Shown here one piece after another: positions 55,881-64,000 of a stretch of 64,000 nt of DNA. Within the stretch, counting starts at the first letter, position 1. Each line of letters starts with the position of its first letter. Position numbers and translations under genes: made by a program. The notes under the pieces were generated by a model. It was not told the origin of the DNA. It saw only the letters and a program-made list of their open reading frames with translations, and ran no database searches. Source of the stretch: Luteococcus sp048595755 (GTDB lineage: Bacteria; Actinomycetota; Actinomycetes; Propionibacteriales; Propionibacteriaceae); contig NZ_CP184360.1 in NCBI RefSeq assembly GCF_048595755.1, forward strand, positions 620,001 through 684,000. Direction: 5' to 3'.

Positions 55881-56764
55881 TGGTGATTCTCCCTTGGCTC
55901 GAAGCTGCCACGTTCCCGGTACAGCTGCACCGATTCGCGCAGGGCCTCCAGGATGTAGGGCGGGTAGTCCATTCCTTGGTGATGGGCCCAGAGCAGGTTG
56001 GCCTCCAACCGGCCGATCTCCTTGGCGTAACGTTCCACTTGCTCGTCGAAGCCCAGCTGGTGGATCACCTCCCCCATCTGGTGCTTGTGCAGCTGCATCC
56101 CGTTGGTGCCCACCAGGTTGTACGACCGGCTGCGAAGCAGACGTGCGAAGTGCAACTGCCACGGCCTGAGCTCTCCATCCTGGATCATCTTCTGCGCGCT
56201 CAGCCGGTAGAAGGCGAAGTGGCCCGGCTCCTGCTGCTTGATGGGACGGATGATGGTTTCCGCAATGGCACGCTCCCCCATCTGCTCGAGGCCCTTGACG
56301 AACTCCGAGTAGGCGAGCACTGCCTGACGCTCCGTCGATGCGCCGGTCAAGTAGTACAACAGCCGCGAGACGTCCTGCACCTGCCCCAGGTGGGACAGTG
56401 CTCCCAGCACCTTCATCTTCAAGCCGACTTCCAGCACAGGCGGCGTGGGACGCAGCCCAAGATCATCTTGTAGTTGATCAAGGATTCGTCCATGAGCCAG
56501 CTCCTGGGGACCCCACACGTCGGCGTAGAAGAAACGATCCACCTCGTGCGGCTCCGGCATGATCAGCAGCAATTCCAGGAGGTTGCGTTCCACCTCCAGC
56601 TCGACGCGCCCCAGATAGTCAATGGTGGTGGCAAAGCGGCGCCTCACCGCTCGAGGATCCCGGATGGACCTGTCCACCGACCCGATTTCCAGCGGTGGAT
56701 GCTCTTGCTGCATGCGCTCCACTTGATCACGCAGCTGCTGGTCCGTGATTCTCCTGCCCGTCAT
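55877..56764 (-). CDS. Ferritin-like diiron protein (possible acyl-ACP desaturase relative)
   Basis: 295 residues, helical. E and H positions suggest a diiron four-helix bundle: ELEVERNLL, PQELAHGRILDQLQ and EPGHFAFY. The spacing resembles DesA/acyl-ACP desaturases, which are also found in actinobacteria, but the family assignment is weak. No membrane span. It overlaps the glycosylase gene, which suggests co-transcription but not a shared function. Confidence 0.6.
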   Translation of the reverse strand: MTGRRITDQQLRDQVERMQQEHPPLEIGSVDRSIRDPRAVRRRFATTIDYLGRVELEVERNLLELLLIMPEPHEVDRFFYADVWGPQELAHGRILDQLQDDLGLRPTPPVLEVGLKMKVLGALSHLGQVQDVSRLLYYLTGASTERQAVLAYSEFVKGLEQMGERAIAETIIRPIKQQEPGHFAFYRLSAQKMIQDGELRPWQLHFARLLRSRSYNLVGTNGMQLHKHQMGEVIHQLGFDEQVERYAKEIGRLEANLLWAHHQGMDYPPYILEALRESVQLYRERGSFEPRENHQ

Positions 56765-56996
56765 GTCTCCTCTTCACCGGCTCCCCGTCTCACCGAAGGA
56801 CTCAACGCTGTGGCACCCGGCCCTCCTGACCACGTGTGTGATTGTCGGCCAGGCGACGAGGAAGTCACAGCCACCATGACGCCTCCACTCAAAGTTCTCA
56901 AGGCAGGGCGCCGGAGGCAAGATTCCCCGCGAGACGCGCCGCACCTGGTTCCGCCCCGGCCATGCCACCGCTGCCCTGCGACTTCCCGCGGCCGCA

Positions 56997-57728
56997 TCAC
57001 TCCGCGTTCCAGAGCTCGCGGTAGGAGTCGATCAGACCCGCATCCAGACGCAACCCGTCCTCGCAGTAGGAATCCAGGAAGTGCCCACTCCACCCGGCCC
57101 CATAGTTCCACTCCAGGCTCTGCAGTGCGGGTGCCAGATCGGCATGTCGATCCCCCACTCCTGTTCTCCCGCAGTCCACGTAGCCGCTGACCTCCGCGTC
57201 GTCTCCGATCAAGAAGTTCGGGCTACAGGCATCCCCATGGCAAACGACTCGATGCACCGGAGACGGCGTTGGAATCTCATGGCAATTCTTGGACTTGAGC
57301 CCGAGAATCCGTTCCCCGGCGCTCCAACCGAAGGGACATCCCTGCACCGGCACGAGATCATGGAAACGCCGTAGGCCACGGCCCAACGCCGGCACCACCA
57401 CGCCAGGCCTGTGCCGGTTCGCGTCGGAGACAGAATTGTCGCCGTTGAGGCCACGTGTCAGAAGCCAGGCATATGGACCCTCATGGCCCCACGCGACTGG
57501 CTGAGGGACACAGACCCAGCGTGCCAACCATGCAAGCCGCTGGACCTCTGCATCGACGTCGAATTCCGGGTGTGCTGGGCCAATCTTGAGGAAGTCCCTC
57601 TCGGGGCCTTCACCCAACTGCCACGTGGTGCCGCCGATCCCGTTGACCCAGACGGCCTTGACCACGCGATCGCCGGCCTGCTCCGCGACGATGTCCGGTA
57701 GCGGAATTTCGTGCCTCGGGATGCTCAT
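56997..57728 (-). CDS. APH(3')-like phosphotransferase
   Basis: 243 residues from the ATG at 57728. The kinase motifs are VVCHGDACSPNFLI (catalytic Asp in HGD) and VDCGRTGVGDRHADLA, as in aminoglycoside phosphotransferases of the APH(3') family. The substrate is not proven; related kinases act on other small molecules. The base composition is a little lower in GC than its neighbours, and there is no clear ribosome site. It lies next to the rRNA operon terminator. Confidence 0.75.
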   Translation of the reverse strand: MSIPRHEIPLPDIVAEQAGDRVVKAVWVNGIGGTTWQLGEGPERDFLKIGPAHPEFDVDAEVQRLAWLARWVCVPQPVAWGHEGPYAWLLTRGLNGDNSVSDANRHRPGVVVPALGRGLRRFHDLVPVQGCPFGWSAGERILGLKSKNCHEIPTPSPVHRVVCHGDACSPNFLIGDDAEVSGYVDCGRTGVGDRHADLAPALQSLEWNYGAGWSGHFLDSYCEDGLRLDAGLIDSYRELWNAE

Positions 57729-57829
57729 GCACCTACCATCCCACGCCCGCAACAAGCCATCTCGACGATGAGCGTTGGCGTCCAGGCGTGGTTCCCCCCT
57801 CTCCGGAAGAAGAAAGGGTCGTGAACGTA

Positions 57830-57883
57830 ATTCACCCCTCCGGGAAGGTGGTCACCGTAGTGAACACTCCCGAAGGGGTGAAT
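57830..57883 (-). terminator. rRNA operon terminator
   Basis: ATTCACCCCTCCGGGA and TCCCGAAGGGGTGAAT are paired arms (15 of 16) around an inner hairpin-forming loop, directly downstream of the 5S gene on the minus strand and followed by an AT-rich patch. Confidence 0.75.
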
Positions 57884-57893
57884 ATTATAAGTC

Positions 57894-58010
57894 CGGCGGC
57901 GTCCTAGTCTCCCACAGGATCCCTCCTGCAGTACCATCGGCTCTAAAAGGCTTAACTTCCGGGTTCGGAATGGGACCGGGTGTTTCCCTTTTGACATGGC
58001 CACCGAAACA
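57894..58010 (-). rRNA. rrf: 5S ribosomal RNA
   Basis: On the minus strand the sequence runs GTTTCGGTGGCCATG..., AAACACCCGGTCCC, CCGAACCCGGAAG, GATGGTACTGCAGGAGGG, GTGGGAGACTAGGACG, the standard 5S pattern. Exact ends are estimated by a few bases. It lies about 100 nt after the 23S gene. Confidence 0.92.
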
Positions 58011-58090
58011 CTATGGAGATATCTCGTAACCAGACCCCCACCTGGTGGTGGGGGTTGGTTCCCGACCGTATCTCGGGAACCACACAGTGG

Positions 58091-58109
58091 ACGCGTAACA
58101 TCTTTGTAG
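58091..58109 (-). other. Right arm of the 23S processing stem
   Basis: ACGCG-TAA-CATCTTTGTAG at the 3' side of 23S pairs with CTACAAAGATG-CT-CGCGT at 61216-61233 on its 5' side, forming a stem that RNase III would cut. Confidence 0.75.
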
Positions 58110-58112
58110 GTA

Positions 58113-63060
<4,948 letters not shown>

Positions 63061-63269
63061 AAATATCGACACCCACCCACACAAAGCAGGCAGGAACGTC
63101 GTCAATCAACAATGAATCCAACCACTGACAAAGAACACCAAAAACTGGCATTCCAATCAATAATCATACTCAAAGAAACCCAACCACCAACCAAACACCC
63201 ACCACCACAAAGACGGCAGACATCCAATCAATGGCACGGGAAAAAATAAGGCATTGACTTTAGACACGC

Positions 63270-63295
63270 TGTTGAGTTCTCAAGATCCGGGCGCG
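63270..63295 (-). promoter_or_regulatory. rRNA leader antitermination/processing element
   Basis: GCGCCCGGATCTTGAGAACTC on the minus strand, conserved with the copy in the spacer at 61242-61262. Similar TTGAGAACTCAAC elements are common in actinobacterial rRNA leaders. The rest of 63061-63269 is AT-rich leader with no gene. Confidence 0.6.
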
Positions 63296-63346
63296 ACCCG
63301 CACACCACCCACCACCAGGTGAGATCCGCTTGGGGCGACTCGATCA

Positions 63347-63375
63347 AACTTACCGGGTTCCGCTGTGGGAGTCAA
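63347..63375 (-). promoter_or_regulatory. rRNA promoter P1 candidate
   Basis: Minus strand TTGACT (63375-63370), 17-bp spacer, TAAGTT (63352-63347). Position and quality fit a strong rRNA promoter about 290 nt before 16S. Confidence 0.65.
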
Positions 63376-63457
63376 ATCCGCCTGCTTCTTCCGGCCTGGA
63401 CACGCCGGGTTACCCCAGTCGCTTCCAGTTGTTCACTGCCGTGTGGCAGCTCGGAGA

Positions 63458-63486
63458 ACATTAGTTCATCGGGAAGGTGGATGCAA
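63458..63486 (-). promoter_or_regulatory. rRNA promoter P2 candidate
   Basis: Minus strand TTGCAT (63486-63481), 17-bp spacer, TAATGT (63463-63458). A second promoter candidate 100 nt upstream of P1. Beyond it, 63487-63630 holds nothing else I recognise. Confidence 0.55.
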
Positions 63487-63648
63487 ATCCGGGTCTACGC
63501 AAGGTTCCTGTGGGAGACTTCTCCACCACACAAGGCGGGGATGACAAGGGGTTTCTTACATGACTGCCGACGCCGGCACGTTCACGCCTCGACGGGGCCG
63601 GTGATCCTGGGGGGGGTGACGCCCGTTCCCACTGGATAGCGTCAGATC

Positions 63649-64000
63649 ATGGAGACGCCACCGAAGTCATGGCCCAAGTACCTGCGTGGCACGCGCCCAC
63701 CCTTGGAGTTGCGGCGGCTCTTCGCCTCTGCCGAGCCGGTCGCCCCTGAAGAGCTGACCGGGCGGTGGCGCGGGGCCGGCATCGCGTCCGGGCATCCCCT
63801 GGACGGTTTTTTGGAGATGGCGAGCTGGTACGGCAAGCAGTTTGACGGCCCCAATGATGTCCATCCCCTGCTCATGCGCGACAACGGCGGTGTCTTCCCA
63901 CTGTCTCCCACAATTCTTCCTTGGGGAGCCGTGCCTGCCTTGGCCAGCATCAAGCAGAACAAGAGGATGCGGCGCGTGGCACATCTGATGGCCCAGCGCG
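63649..64000 (+). CDS. GXWXG domain (DUF4334-type) protein, 5' part
   Basis: The reading frame runs off the right edge after 117 codons. It opens METPPKSWPKYLRG and has the GXWXG signature in ELTGRWRGAGIASGHPLDG, then WYGKQFDGPNDVHPLLMR, characteristic of GXWXG/DUF4334 proteins of unknown function. TAGCGT (63637-63642) lies 6 nt before the ATG with no ribosome site, so it may be leaderless. It is divergent from the rRNA operon. Confidence 0.8.
   Translation, partial: METPPKSWPKYLRGTRPPLELRRLFASAEPVAPEELTGRWRGAGIASGHPLDGFLEMASWYGKQFDGPNDVHPLLMRDNGGVFPLSPTILPWGAVPALASIKQNKRMRRVAHLMAQR

Noticed and set aside
63642..63962. A minus-strand frame opposite the last gene
   Set aside because: The plus strand in the same place encodes a recognisable GXWXG domain.

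Overview
The window is high-GC actinobacterial DNA, most likely from the family Propionibacteriaceae. This rests on the conserved block pstP-rodA-pbpA-pknB / pabA-type amidotransferase / DUF881 / crgA, which sits near the chromosomal origin in many actinobacteria. It is also supported by a high-GC Gram-positive 16S-23S-5S operon, a pyruvate:ferredoxin oxidoreductase beside cytochrome bd genes, and a sialic acid catabolic locus. The genus is not decided here; the complete 16S gene (61542-63060, minus strand) would settle it.

Layout. 1-7.9 kb: cell-envelope and division block (phosphatase PstP, RodA, PbpA and PASTA kinase PknB, then a glutamine amidotransferase, DUF881 protein and CrgA). 7.9-11.2 kb: lysS, a small acidic protein, a HAD phosphatase and a GNAT. 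11.4-16.1 kb: a TetR regulator with its probable operator and a heterodimeric ABC exporter. 16.1-18.1 kb: a secreted GH19-like protein, a flavin reductase-like protein and a BlaI-type repressor. 18.2-24.2 kb: cydABDC (bd oxidase and its assembly transporter). 24.3-29 kb: a large LuxR-type regulator, an ADH-A-like alcohol dehydrogenase, a thiamine-binding-fold protein and a GNAT. 29.1-35.7 kb: a three-gene redox operon of PreT/GltD-like oxidoreductase, NifJ and a dihydroorotate dehydrogenase-like protein. 35.7-38.7 kb: csoR-copZ-copA copper homeostasis with a CsoR site over the promoter. 38.8-41.8 kb: a DnaA-box cluster and dnaB carrying a 427-residue intein. 41.9-53.9 kb: sialic acid locus. 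53.9-57.7 kb: small repair, methylation and acetylation genes, a ferritin-like protein and an APH-like kinase. 57.8-63.5 kb: rRNA operon on the minus strand with two promoter candidates. The window ends inside a GXWXG-domain protein.

The sialic acid locus reads as one system. A secreted sialidase (NanH) releases sialic acid. A Tat-dependent lipoprotein and a peptide-family ABC transporter, with one permease fused to an ATPase, import it or sialylated fragments. A cytoplasmic BNR sialidase-like protein, a lyase (NanA), a ROK kinase (NanK) and an epimerase (NanE) act inside the cell. A GntR/FCD regulator sits between the two arms. Three copies of one palindrome, AGACATC-N-GATGTCT or close variants, lie upstream of nanK/nanR, the binding-protein gene and nanH, so the locus predicts its own regulon. 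nagA and nagB are not in the window.

Less expected features are REP-like GAGCTTGTCGAGG repeats that expand in frame inside two unrelated genes, an intein keeping both LAGLIDADG motifs in dnaB, a DnaA-box cluster away from dnaA, and at least five genes that look leaderless (a -10 box 6-7 nt before the start codon).
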